Assembly: GCA_030761205.1 (NCBI GenBank)
Contig: JAULJL010000035.1
Span: 11,736,001-11,800,000 of the forward strand
Origin: Fremontodendron californicum
Lineage: Eukaryota; Streptophyta; Magnoliopsida; Malvales; Malvaceae
Reading direction: 5' to 3'
Length of the DNA stretch: 64,000 nucleotides
Within the stretch, counting starts at the first letter, position 1. Each line of letters starts with the position of its first letter. The position numbers and the translations under genes are program-made. The notes beneath the pieces are model-generated. The model made no database searches and was not told where the DNA came from. It saw only the letters and a list, made by a program, of their open reading frames with translations. Shown in pieces: positions 1-11,804 of this stretch.

Positions 1-1249
1 AATCCCGGACTTGACCACCCTTGACCCGAGGTTTATAAAATCATTTTTAAAGTTTAAATTGGCCTAGAAACCACGTTTCAGGCTTGAGGGATAAAGAAAG
101 TACGGTTATAAACCAGCATGCTATTTGAAAGTCAGTCCCTCGTTCAAAGAAAGTTGAGATTGTCAGGCTAGAAGAAAGGGAAAGTGCTAGGTCAAGGTTG
201 AGATTATCCAACAAATGGTAGACCTTGATCCAACGGGAGATTGGATGGGGCGGGGAGCTCGGGCCCTCGAAAATCCGCATACCGCCACGGGGGAAGAGTC
301 CTTGGAAGTGTCGCGAAAGACTAGGATAAGAAACAAAACGGAATGTACCGGATTTTTAGCACGTGCAACCATCAAACCAGAGACCAAAGCAGGGCTCGAC
401 AAAACAGAAAGTATCTGTGGCATCGGTTACAGCTGGCAAAGCTAACCTCTATCCTAACAAGAAAGAAGAATCTCGATCTAATTGGAAATTTAATATGGTA
501 TTCCTTCCCCTCTACTTCTTAGCTTTAACATGAATTTCTCCCACTTTTGCTCATGAGCTTGCCAACAATCCCTAACTTCCTAATCAGCCTCTTCTAAGTA
601 ACTTAGCCAAAATAGAAAAATGATTTCCCCTCAAATTCAAATCTGTCTCTACTGTCTAGTTTTAAAGCACGATTTTTCTACCTATTTTTAAAATTTCAAT
701 AAAATCTAAAACAAATACTGGAGACTCAAAACATGTAAAAATACATGAGAAAAAATCTTATTAATTTTATGATCAAAGATGACTTCTCAGAAAAATCAAA
801 AAAGTTCGAGTTCTGGGTGAAAAAATGTTTTGCTAAAACATATTTTTTTGTCTTTGGTAAAATCATTTAAAAATCAACACTCTCCTAAAGACCCACAAAA
901 AGCAGCTAACACTTTTTAAAAATTTAGACAAAAATTGTCTAAGTAAAAAAAATCACAAAGGTAGAATAATCAATTTGACAACTCTTTAATTTCCACAAGT
1001 GTGCTCAAGTGAACATGACTTTGAGCCATTGATTGGCCTAAGTCATAAATCATGTGGCATGACATGAAATGCATGAAAATACAGCAAATTGAATGCATGA
1101 AATGCATGATTTAAAACCTAAGTGGTATGGAAAATACATGGCATACATAGTGACCTAAATGCCTAGCATGAATTTGCATGGCAATCAATGCAATTCTAAC
1201 CTAAGTATGCATGAGATGCTTGATAATGCAAATGTGACTTGAACTAATG

Positions 1250-1920
1250 TGTTATGAATATGCATGACCTAGTATGTAAATGACATGGAATAATGAAAAT
1301 GGCCTAGTGCCTAAATGACATGGGAAATGACATGGCATATGAAAATGGCCTAATGTCTAAATGTCATGGAAAAACAACATGGCCTATGAAAATGGCCTAA
1401 TGCTTAAATGACATGTAAAATGACATGGAATAATGAAAATGGCCTAGTGCTTAAATGACATGGGAAATGACATGGCATATGAAAATGGCCTAATGTCTAA
1501 ATGTCATCGAAAAACAACATGGCCTATGAAAAGGGCCTAATGCTTAAATGACATGTAAAATAACTTGGAATAATAAAAATGGCCTAAAGCTAAATGACAT
1601 GGAATATGAAAATATCCTAAACTTAAATGACATGGAATAATAAAAATGGCCTAAAGCTAAATGACATGGAATATGAAAATGGCCTAAACTTAAATGACAT
1701 GGAATAATAAAAATGGCCTAAAGCTAAATGACATTTAAAAATGACATGGAATATGAAAATGGCCTAAACTTAAATGACATGGAATAATAAAAATGGCCTA
1801 AAGCTAAATGACATGTAAAAATGACATGGAATATGAAAATGGCCTAAACTTAAATGACATGGAATAATAAAAATGGCCTAAAGCTAAATGACATGTAAAA
1901 TGACCTATATGTCTCAATGA
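1250..1920. repeat. CATG-rich minisatellite inside LTR copy A
   Basis: Degenerate tandem units built on AAATGACATGG, GAAAATGGCCTAA and a variable spacer, about 33 bp basic and 66-79 bp compound. From 1570 onward the compound units are nearly identical. The equivalent part of copy B (18880-19070 and 20160-20900) has a related but differently expanded array, so this LTR segment varies in length between copies. Confidence 0.8.
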
Positions 1921-2210
1921 AATAGCAAATATCATGGCCTAAAAAAATGATCTAAAGCTAAGAGAAAATGCACATGGCTGAATGGCCTAGGAGCCAAAGT
2001 GTTGTGAGAAATGTCATGTAAAATGACCTATATAAATGATGTGGAAGATGAAATGAAAAATGGAAATGGCCTAAACTATATGACAATATCCCCAAGATGC
2101 AAACATATTACATAGTCAAAAGAACAAGATGGTTAGCAAGATTATAAATATACATAAAGATAAACAATAATATAAATAAGCAAGTTAGAGTAGGCAAATA
2201 AATAACAAAG

Positions 2211-2414
2211 AGATGAGCTCCATGGTTGGTACATTGGACAAAGCCCCCTAACCATTATCTCTTGATTTTCATCAAGGTCATGAAGCCTTTTCAATCTCAA
2301 AATCATAAAAATAACTAATGTAGAAAAATATATGGAGATGAGCTCCATGGTTGGTATATTGGACAAAGCCTACCCTAACCATTATCATTTGATTTTAATC
2401 AAGATCATGAAGCC
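2211..2414. repeat. Direct duplication, two ~77-bp copies
   Basis: The segment 2211-2287 (starting AGATGAGCTCCATGGTTGGT, ending TCATGAAGCC) recurs at 2336-2414 with a few substitutions, an offset of 125 bp. It lies in LTR copy A and contains no recognised gene. Confidence 0.8.
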
Positions 2415-3429
2415 TAACCATTGTTTTATTTATTTTTTTGAAAAGCAAGAACAACAAGAAAGATGTAAAAGAAATGGTAGGAAATCACATGGAAAACAAG
2501 AAATAAAGCATGAGGAAGAAAAAGAAAAAAATGTAGTAGCAATGGTAGAATAGCTACCTAAGCAAAAGCTTTTCTTTCTTTCTTTCAAAAACCTTTTATT
2601 TTCGAAATTAGCTACTATTTCCAGACTCCAAACTTGTGAAAAAAAATGAAATCAGCCCCCCCTCTAATGGCTTGGCCGAATGGCCCTTCAACCCTTGGAT
2701 GGAATTTGCACTTTTTCTCCTCCAATTTTGGCCTTGAGATTAAGATATTTTCATGACAACATAAAAATGTCATCTTGCCAATTGATAGCAGCCCTTAATA
2801 TGTGTACTCAGCCATTGGAATAACCTCAGCCCCTAGATGAAAATGAGGACCAATCCCATGCACTCCCTTGCTTGGCCTTTTGAGTGCCTACCCTTGGATG
2901 AGTTGTGCTCTTCCATTCTTGGCCATTGGATGAGGATTCTTTCATGAAAACATAAAATTTCATCTTGGCATTTAATCCCAGAACTTAAAATGTGTACTCA
3001 GCCCTTGTACATGGCCTAAGCCATTCGATGGAAAAGAACAATCCCATGCACTTCCTTGCTTGTCCGAATTGATGTCTATCTTTGGATGAATTGTGCTCTT
3101 CCATTCTTGGCCATTAGATGAGGGATCTTTCATGACAAATAAAAATATCATCTTGGCATTTAAACTTGACCATTGGATGGTGCCTTCAACTTACCTACAA
3201 GGCACCTAAGCCATTGGATGAATAAGGGACCATTTGCAAGGTGCTAGTGGTAGTATGTGAGCTTGATAGTGACTAAGGAATTAAATTGATCAAGCTTCCT
3301 TCTTATCCTCTATGTTGGATGATCAAAGGCGCTAAAATCCTAGCAATTCCTTCTTCTTTAATATTTTCTTTAATTACAAATTTGCCCTTTTCGGTTTCTT
3401 CGATAAAATAACATTTTTGACCCCCGAAC

Positions 3430-4035
3430 CTAAATAAATAGCAAACGGACTCCAAATTCAAATTTCTGTTTTTTCAATACTTCCAAAATAATAAAAAATT
3501 GAATTCTGGAAGTTTTCAAAAATTTTCGAGTCCATTTGCTATTTATTTCAGATTTATTTCCAAAATTGCCCCTTAATGCACCTGAACTTTTGCCATTTTT
3601 TAAACGAGCTCCGAATCCAGATTTTTCATCACCAATATCTTCCAAATAATTTAAAATGTGATCTGGAAGTTTTCAAAATTTTTGGACAGTTTTCTATTTT
3701 TCTGGGATTTATCCTGTTGAATTTCTGTATAGTGGGCCCGGGATTTGGCCATTTTGCAAATGAACTCCGAATCAATATTTTATTTTTCCAATCTCTTCCA
3801 AATAACTTAAAAATGAGATCTGCAATTTTCAAAATTTTTGGAACTCATTTTCTATTTTTACGGGATTTATCCTTTTGAACTTCTATATAGTGGGCCCGAG
3901 ATTTGGCCATTATGCAAACGAACTCCGAATCAAAATTTTATTTCTCCAATCTCTCCGAAAGATTCAATAATGAGATCTGAAAATTTTCAAAATTTTTGGA
4001 GCTCATTTGGTATTTTTCCCGAATTTCCCAATTTT
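3430..4035. repeat. ~155-bp tandem repeats in LTR copy A (4 units)
   Basis: Four degenerate units each carry 'caaacg(a/g)actccgaatc', a 'tcttccaaataat' segment, 'gatctggaagttttcaaaatttt' and 'ctatttttc...gggatttatc'. Unit landmarks fall near 3440, 3600, 3755 and 3913. Solo LTR copy B has the same repeat at 21990-22435 with only about three units. Confidence 0.8.
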
Positions 4036-4484
4036 GCCCTTTTTGCCTCCAAAGCCTGGCTTTGCTCAAAACAAGTTCGATTTTATGATTTTCTTCAAAC
4101 TGAGCCTTGGGCTATCCTTTTTTAATCACTCCTCATCAATTAGGGGCTTTATTCCTACCGAATCGGGCTATTTCTGTAATTCTTCCAAATTTAACCAAAA
4201 ACCCTAATTCTCGATTTTCTTCTGAATTGAATTTTCTTTCAGTTTTTCTTCCAAATAGCTTCTCCATTACCCGTAGTCAGTGCTTATCTTTCATTTGGAA
4301 CCTTCAATTCTGATCAATTTGATCGTTTAAGCATTTTTCCCTAAATTTCTCGAACTAGGGTTCCCTTTCTGCTGAATCTCCATAACCCAACTTCCGAACT
4401 CCATATCTTTCAATGTAAACCTCGGATTATCAAAATTCTTTCACCATTTTTCAATTGAACTTCAAATCTTGATTTTGAAAGTGG

Positions 4485-4560
4485 GTTGACTTTTTTAGTA
4501 GTTGACTTTTCGAGATTGACTTTTTCGGGGTTGACTTTTTCAAGATCGACTTTTTCTATC
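4485..4560. promoter_or_regulatory. TTGACTTTT cluster (W-box-like) in LTR
   Basis: Several TTGACTTTT or near-identical motifs occur within about 75 bp, some 130 bp before the LTR end. TTGAC(C/T) is the known WRKY transcription-factor core (W-box). The cluster is repeated at the same place in copies B and C. A regulatory role is inferred only from motif density and conservation of position. Confidence 0.45.
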
Positions 4561-4686
4561 TGCTTTCTTAAACCAAGTCACGGAGTACCACCTGCAAGAT
4601 GAGAAAAGTCTTTTTGCATTCTAAAACAAGAGTTTAGAAAGAAAACATACCTGATTTAGTGGTTCGGACTAAATTAGGTGTCTACA

Positions 4687-5368
4687 CTAATTTTTAAACC
4701 CCTTTTCAGCAGCTGCAACCTTCAACATCTAAACCTATTCGCCTCTTTCCCCAAAATTTCCAAAACCCTAATCCTTTCCAAATTTCTCTCAAATACCTAA
4801 ACACCTCTTCCTCTCACATACATTACCCACTCACCTTCACTACAAATATCCTTCTATAAACCATCTCCTCATCTCTCAACACTCCATCTCCAACAAGGAT
4901 CTTCATTGTTCATCATCAAAACAGACATTCTCCAAGTAAGTGATATTTTTTTTAAGGATTTTACAAGCTCTTGAAGAACTTTTGATTGTGATTCCATTTT
5001 CTTTAAGATATTTGGAATTTATGGATATTGGGTGTTCTTAATAGTAAACGTTTGTGGATTTTGGTGATATTGATTTTGCTAATTTGTGGAGTTGGAAAAC
5101 TTTGATTGTGAAAACTTGTGGATTTGGGTAATTTTAGCTAGTGGAAATTGGAGATTTCAAATAATTGCTTGGTGATAATTATGGATATTGGGTGAGTTTA
5201 CTAGTGAATATTGTGGATATTGGATGATTTTGCTAGTGCAATTTGTGGATTTAGGTTGAGATTGTGTTGAGCAGTAGTCTTTGATAATGGGTAATTGTTG
5301 AAGAATAGTTGTTTGCTTGTTACAAGTTGATTGTGGGTTATTGAATTGACAAGTGGAATTTTTTTAAA
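4687..5368 (+). mobile_element. Athila-type internal region, leader before env-like ORF
   Basis: Non-coding sequence between the inserted LTR and the env-like frame. It holds a pyrimidine-rich stretch (4730-4935) and then a degenerate repeat around 'tttgtggatattggtga' (4985-5270). It probably corresponds to the spacer and leader that precede the third ORF in Athila elements. No ORF of note was seen. Confidence 0.5.
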
Positions 5369-6351
5369 ATGGCACCAAAAAGAGTGAAAAGAACAAAGGC
5401 TACAGATCCAGGCTTTGATATTGGCAAATTTGTGTCACTAGAGGCTAGTGTCAGACATACACAACCCTTTGTCTATAAAACTCCAATTCGGAAACGAGGT
5501 TTTGCTTTTAATCCCATACTTTTTCCACAAATTCATAATGTAATTGCTTCAAGGCACTAGCCTCAGTTTTGTGCTCAACCATAATCCGCAGTGATACCTG
5601 TTGTGAGAGAATTCTATGCCAACGCTTATAAGAAAACTGGAGGGACAGTGTTTGTGCACGGATGTCAGGTCCCATTTGATCGACAAACGATCAACCACTT
5701 CTATCAAACATCGAATATTGATGATGATGAGTATGGGCAATATTTAGCTGGACATGTTAACTTGGATGAGGTAACTGCCCCTCGCACCATCTAAAAATAC
5801 TCAAAAGGGGAATTGATTTCGTTTAAAGCCAACACCATTGATCGGGACGCAAAGGTGTGGTTGCACTTCGTCACGACAAAGATGCTTCCAGTCAAATATA
5901 TCAGTGACGTGACTAAAGATCGAGCAATCTTGCTCTATGCTATTCTCACTGGTAAATCCATCGATATTGGCCAACTTTTATTCACTGCCATTCATCATAC
6001 TGCTCATTCATCTCGAGAAGGTCTATGGTTCCCATCTTTGATCACTTCTTTATGTGGCCAAGCCGGCATGCGGTGAGACCCCAGTGAAGAATTATTGCAG
6101 CATAAAGATCCTCTTAATGAGATATTTCTTGGTAGAGTAATTAGAGATTGGCAGATTACCCTTCAAGTACCGGAGCTGGCTCATCATCTGCCCCTCCACC
6201 CAGGCCTCCTCAACCTCCACCGCAAGACTTGACCATGATGGAACACATGGCACGATTGGAAGCTCACACTGCCTATCATACTGAATGCTTCCAAGCCATT
6301 GAGCAAATGTTTCACTTCTTTGGTCAGCATATGGGCGTTGACATGACCTAG
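5369..6351 (+). pseudogene. Broken Athila-type env-like / 'putative plant transposon protein' ORF
   Basis: One reading frame starts at ATG 5369 and runs to about 6130, interrupted by in-frame stops at 5558-5560, 5582-5584, 5792-5794 and 6074-6076. It then shifts frame into a Pro-rich segment ending at 6351. The piece beginning IPVVREFYANAYKKTGG is the signature of the plant transposon-protein domain found in the extra ORF between pol and the 3' LTR of Athila-group elements; its function is unknown. The later part holds a Pro-rich stretch (PPPRPPQPPPQD) and an amphipathic tail. Its placement just before a 3' untranslated region and LTR fits Athila structure. It is not expected to encode protein. 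Confidence 0.75.
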
Positions 6352-7744
6352 TTTCCTACCATGACTACGAAGAGGAAGAGGAAGATTAGAGCTCTCTCGC
6401 ATTATCTTCATTCACAGGGGAGTTCTCTTATTCTCACTCTTTTAATTTTCCAACATTGGGGACAATTTTAATTCAAGTTTGGGGGTGGTTATCTGTTTTT
6501 ATTTATTTTATTTTATTTTTAGTTTATTATGCTTTGTGTGTCTTTTTAAGTTTATTTTGCATCTTTATGTTTAGGAATCATATATATATAGAACAACATT
6601 GCTTGAGAAATATTGCACTTTATCATGATGAGGTCTTTATCCAATTATGAGAATTAGTTACTGATTAGTCTTAACTTTTGGGAACAGCATAAGCATGATA
6701 TGATTTTATGTTAAATTCTTTTCTTAGTCTCATTGTTAGGATGTGATTTTCAAAAATTTGAGCACTTGATCTCTTGCTTAGAATTGCATTGTTTATTTAA
6801 AGACTAATTACGTTAAGGTGAATTGCGGTTATGTCTAGAACCTAGAATTTGTTTGATTCTCTCTTGAGGCGAAATCCTAGACAACACTAAGTTGAGGAGA
6901 TGATTTAGGCCATCTTTGGATCGTTTGAGCCTTTCGAGCCTACCTTTATATACTAATACCCTTAGTCTACCTCTTTGTGCCTAATTGATATATCTATTTT
7001 CTTTGATTGCCACATCTTTTAGCCTAGCCAAACAAGAAAAACCATGACTACCATTCGCTACATAGGCATGTGTATAATATTACATGAAATAATTATGAGC
7101 CATGTCTAATTTTGGAGGAATGGTGGTCTTCAATGAATGAAAATTTCTCTTAAAAAAAAGAAAAGATTATGGTTCTTCGAAAACGAAGAACCGGGTAAAA
7201 AAAAGAATAAAGTGGTGAAGCAAAAAGGAAGTGCATTCAAAGAATGAAGTATGTAATTTGAGGAAAAGATTATGGCTCTCAAAAATCCTAAAAAAAAATG
7301 TAAAGTGTCTATGAGTGACTTAAACCGAAATATATCTTTATCCTACCTTGACCCTAGCCTTACATTACAAGCTTAATACAGACCTACTTGATTCTTGATG
7401 AAGTGTTAGTCCACATTAGTGGAAAGAGAGATGTAAAGCAAACATATGAGAATCTAGTACTATAATTCGTATTTTGCATTGACATAAACTTATTCGGATT
7501 GCATGCAATGATTTGCAAAGAGATTATTCACACACACACTAAAAATCCATTCAAGCATGAGACATACATTTGAATTGAATTATAAAGTTGGATTATGTTT
7601 GTGTTCTACTTTGAGTTGAGATTTTGAGATAACTTTTGAGGACAATTAAGGAAATCATTAGTTAAGTGCATTCATCTCTAGCTATGTTTTGTTTGTTTTG
7701 TTTTGTTTTGCTCGAGGACTAAGAAAATATTAAGTTTAGGGGTG
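6352..7744 (+). mobile_element. Athila-type 3' untranslated region with hairpin and polypurine tract
   Basis: This 1.4-kb non-coding stretch after the env-like ORF ends in a stem-loop (7707-7728, TTTTG...CTAAGAAAA around CTCGAGGA) and a purine-rich tract (7731-7744, ending AGGGGTG) directly before the LTR start TGATAAC. The hairpin-plus-tract arrangement recurs in the Ty3 elements at 11805-11844 and 58700-58736. No other feature is seen. Confidence 0.65.
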
Positions 7745-8978
7745 TGATAACTCTATCAAATAGTGTTATTTTATCCTATTTTGTGCTTTTAAAATAGCTA
7801 AGTCATTATAGTTTAAACTATTAATTATATATTTTTAGTTATTTTTATTTATTTTTAATTTAGTTTTATTTATTTTATGTTTAATTTTATTTATTAATTT
7901 AATGTCTTTTGTAGTTTTGTAGAGTCCTAAAGCAAGATAGAGAGACTCAGGTCATATATGGAAAGTCTAAGCTGGAAGCAGTTACATGGCCAAAAAGTTT
8001 CCCTTCTTCAGGCTCTTAAGAGCTCTATAAATAGGAACCATTAGGACTTTTATTTTTTTAGACCTTCTTAGTTCTTAGCTTTAATTTTTTGAAAAGAGAG
8101 CAGCCACCACAATCTTGCAAGGAGCTAAGAGTAGTTTTAGATACTAGAAGACTGAAGATCTGACAACCTTTAGTTTTCTCTTTTTCCTTAATCTTCTTTT
8201 ATTCTTTTGTAATTTTATGTTGGTGAAACTCCCTTATTTGTTGTTTTCAATGTTGAGCATGAACTAAATTCATCTTTCAAGGATTGCAATGGAACTCAAC
8301 ATGTAGTTTGAACAATTTTACTCTCTAGTTTGATTTAATGATATTTGAGTTGTTTATTCAATCTTGTGCTTAAAGCTTTTAATTGCTTGATCACCAATTA
8401 AACTGATTTGTTAACCTAAATACAACTTGGAAAAGGGAGTTTAGTGTTAGACATGGATTGCATAACACATGTTTCATATTCATTTACTAGGATGAATTGA
8501 TCTGCATGTAGGGTAGGAATACACTTACGTGTCATGTGTAATCAATTTTAGAGTCTAAGCTTAAGGAGTTTTTCTTTAATTCAATTATCATTGGAATATA
8601 GTTAATTGGTTAAGAATGATATTTGTATAAGACAATCGGAAGATCCTTATAAATAGATTAGAACTCTAGGTTAACAACTCAAGATCATTTATCAAGTTTA
8701 GAGGGTAGGAAACATTCAAGCGAACTGTTGAGGGAAATTGTAATCCTAGGTTTTTCTCTGTTGAATTAAATCCAATTTTACTTTGCTTTCTTTGTTTATT
8801 ATTTTCTTTGATTTCTTTTTAAGTCACAACCCTTTTAACTAATTATTTGGATAAGAGTAAGTTGTTTTAATTTTAGTATTTAACGACTATAATAACAATT
8901 CCTCATGGGTTCGACACTCTACTTTCACTTTATTACTTGTTTGCGATAACGTACACTTACGTTGTTAAATCTGACAAC
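7745..8978 (+). mobile_element. Athila-type 3' LTR
   Basis: This LTR begins TGATAACTCTATCAAATAG right after the polypurine tract and ends near 8976-8979 (CTGACAAC|ATGG). A related copy lies inverted at 53938-55137 as a solo LTR, sharing the 'tgataactctat...', 'tcatgtgtaatcaat...' and 'gttcgacactctactttca' blocks. It abuts copia LTR sequence that matches 26658 onward, so the Athila element was inserted within the copia 5' LTR. The exact 3' boundary is uncertain by about 3 bp. Confidence 0.75.
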
Positions 8979-9759
8979 ATGGACCTAATTGATTAAATTG
9001 ATAATTTAATCAATAATACTGAATTGAATTGTTTAATTAAGTGGCGGGATTAAAGAGCAAATAACATAAGTATTATGTTATAACCCTAAGTCCAAACCCT
9101 GAAGTCTAGCCACCCCTTATATGAATTAACATTGGCGTCATCTTCCCTATAGCTTGGCTACATATTGGATATGCTTTGTTTGGTGTCTTGTTCTTCTTCT
9201 TTCTTCCTCCATGCCTCTTAGTGGATTGCTAGTGAGAAAAGGTTTCTCTCAAGAGAGCAAAGGTTTAGAGTGAAAAGAAAGAAGATCAAGATCTTACCTT
9301 TGATTAATGCACCAAACCCTGTGGAAGTTAGAAAAATGTTTTCTTCTTTCTTGATGTATATGAAGCATTCGACCATGGTTGTTCTTGATGGAGAGAGGTT
9401 TATGAAACCTAACCACTAGCATGGTTTTTGGCAGGACTCTATTCCTACCTTGAATAAGGTTTTTTTTATCATCTTGTGTGGATTACCGTTAGAGGCTAAA
9501 CACTTAGGTGGCTTAAAGTCTCGAGATTCCTTCTTGGTGTCCAAGATTGCATGGGCTATTTGGAAACTCAAGATTACTAAATCTTTGAGTTAAGGTATGA
9601 TTCTTCATCATATCTATGCTTTATAATCACTAGATCGCATTAAAATTTTACAAGCATAATCCTTGAAGATTCGACTATCTCTTTGTTTAATTTATTACGC
9701 TGCGTTCATGTTCATCATCAAATCGTTTTTCTTGTTTAAGCATGAGGCCGAATCCAACA
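8979..9759 (+). mobile_element. Truncated 5' LTR of Ty1/copia element
   Basis: This segment matches 26658-27434 of the 3' LTR with few changes and ends in the same AATCCAACA. The left ~1 kb of the LTR is cut off here by the Athila insertion and would lie beyond its other end, outside the window. Confidence 0.85.
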
Positions 9760-9760
9760 G

Positions 9761-9773
9761 TGGTATCAGAGCC
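9761..9773 (+). other. Primer binding site, initiator tRNA-Met
   Basis: TGGTATCAGAGCC lies one base after the LTR end. This is the standard plant copia primer site complementary to initiator tRNA-Met. It fixes the element's orientation as +. Confidence 0.9.
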
Positions 9774-10969
9774 TTGCTTGTAAGTTTTCTTTTGATTTAC
9801 ATGTTTAATTCTTTATAATATTCAATTGGATTGAATTGTGTGTTGGTTTAGCAAACTTCCATTAAGAAAAATGTTTTTTGGTTTGTTTCAAATCTGGACA
9901 ACTTTGTGTGCAATCTGTTCTTGGTGTTTTAAATTGTTTTAAATTGATTTGATCTTAAACCTTGCCACATAATTGTATGACACAAAGAAGTTAAAAAAAA
10001 TTGTTTGGTTTTGATTTGGATTGGTTTGGTGCATGATTTTCGAAGAACACGAGTGCAGAATTTTTTTTTTGCACACCTGCTGTAAGTTACGATCTTGACA
10101 TGGTTAGGGATGTCAAAAATTATGAAATTTGGAGGATAAGGCGAAAACATAACTATATTGATTCTGAAAACTTTTGTATTTTTTTTATTTTATTTTATTG
10201 TCGAAATTATCTCTCAAAGTTGTGAAAACAGTTTGCATAGTTGCTGGAATTTTCTAGGTAGCCTTGAGTTCATGAATTTGATTCTTGACTTGAAGGTATA
10301 ATTGGCTAGAAATCAAAATATGAAGTGTGTGTGAATTGGCCACCACTTGGCCATCAAAAGGGGCAGCTGGTTGATGCAAAAGTTGCCCCAAACAAGGTCT
10401 ACAAGTCACGACACAATGACTTACCAAGAATGGGAGGCGACTGCACACAAAAGTTGTGTTTTAGGCGTCACCTTCTATATATGGGAATTTTGATTCTTTG
10501 GAAATTTGAACTTTTGGAAATTGTTTTCTAGTCAAAATTGGATTCCTAAAAGTTAGGAAAGCACCTAAACTTTCCTTGTGGAAATTGTTTTCTAGTCAAA
10601 CAAGGACTCCTAAAATTTAGGAGAGAATATAAACTTTCCTTATAGAGATTGTTTCCTAATCAAACTTGAACATCCTAAGATATTAGGAAATCTAATTAAA
10701 TTGTTTAATTAGATGGAATGTTTTAATTCAAGGAATCCTAATTAGATTATGACTCAAGTAAATTAGTTTACTTTTGTTCAAGTGTTTTCGAAAAATTGTT
10801 TTCATAAAACATGAATTGAATTAAAATTGAAATTGAAATTGAAATTGAAATTGCTAAATAATTTGAGCCAAGTAGATTTAAATGAGTTTGAATGGTACTT
10901 TCCTTAAATGACACATCAGATTACCAACTGACATTGAACATGTATGCATTTAATTTTATGCTTTATGAT
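9774..10969 (+). mobile_element. Copia internal leader, non-coding
   Basis: Sequence between the primer site and the Ty3 insertion. It contains 'ttcctaat/ttaggaaa' repeats (10540-10690) and an AAATTG microsatellite (10820-10852). No gag reading frame remains open, and short ORFs here show no recognisable domain. Confidence 0.55.
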
Positions 10970-10974
10970 ATGAT

Positions 10975-11804
10975 TGATACACAAAATAATGTATATATTA
11001 AATCCTTGCACTAAATTATGATTGTTATCGAGTATAGTAGTAAGCAAGGGTCGAATCCACAGAGATTGTTCTTAATTTATATGTTACTGATTCTATTCTA
11101 ATATGACTAAACACCTAAACTAAACTTTGGGGGGTTTTGTTATTTTGGGTTAACCCTAGAGTATTATTCTTTTCCACTCTGCTAAATAGGATGAAGTAGT
11201 CATTGTGCCTCAAAAGATGCTAATTATAGAGCTTTAAAACCCTAAGAACTATTTCTTCTGGCGGATGTAACAGTGGGATTCAGAATTTTGTTTGGCAGTC
11301 CTCCAGCTTCACTGCGCTGGGCATTCGGGCTAAAAATTGTGAATTGGCAGATTTATGGTCGCCGTGGCGTCGGACTCACTATTTTCTATTTTGCTGCTAC
11401 TGCATCTTCTCGCATATCCTCAGCCAATTTAGATGACCAATTCTTATCCGTTTTGGTGAGTAAGATACCATTGGAAAGCTCTTCGAATAGCTTCAAAAGT
11501 CAAGAAGGACGTTTCTTTGAATAAAAATTTTAAAATCATTTTTTTCTTACAACAAGCACCAGAGGTCAAATCTGCCTTCTTGCTTTGCACCAAGAATTTG
11601 ATCTTTTTTACTCCGACATCTTATTCCATCTTGTGATTGTGATTTTATAAGCTTTTTAACATCCTAATTGACATGTTTTTGGTTCATTCTATTAAATATA
11701 CCTAAAATTGAAAAACATAACATAAGTAACCAAAATAAGGATAGAAAACATAATGAAAACTAATACTAGAAAGGGCATAAAATGTGTAATTTATGAACTT
11801 ATCA
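10975..11804 (-). repeat. 3' LTR of the Ty3 element (internally deleted)
   Basis: This LTR aligns with 15684-17362 at both ends: 10975-11150 against 15684-15845, and from about 11204 against about 16772 onward. About 50 bp of unrelated sequence replaces roughly 925 bp. The tail 'tctttgcaccaagaatttgatc' and the 'cttatca' end are shared. Confidence 0.9.

Larger units (their letters stand above)
1..4686. mobile_element. Giant Tat/Ogre-like LTR, right part (copy A)
   Basis: This non-coding block matches 19555-23223 of the complete solo LTR at 18129-23223 along its length: the opening 'ggacttgaccacccttgacc', the CATG-rich minisatellite, the ~155-bp repeats, the TTGACTTT cluster, and the end GGTGTCTACA at 4686. 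By that alignment about 1.4 kb of its left end lies outside the window. Short ORFs inside it are unconserved. It is followed by Athila-type internal sequence, so it appears to be inserted in that element. Whether it is a solo LTR or one LTR of a full element cannot be told. The Tat/Ogre assignment rests on LTR size and recalled similarity, and is inferred. Confidence 0.75.

Noticed and set aside
4007..4313. Overlapping short ORFs at the end of LTR copy A
   Set aside because: The matching region of copy B (22468-23016) is open in different frames with different stops; composition effect of T/C-rich LTR.
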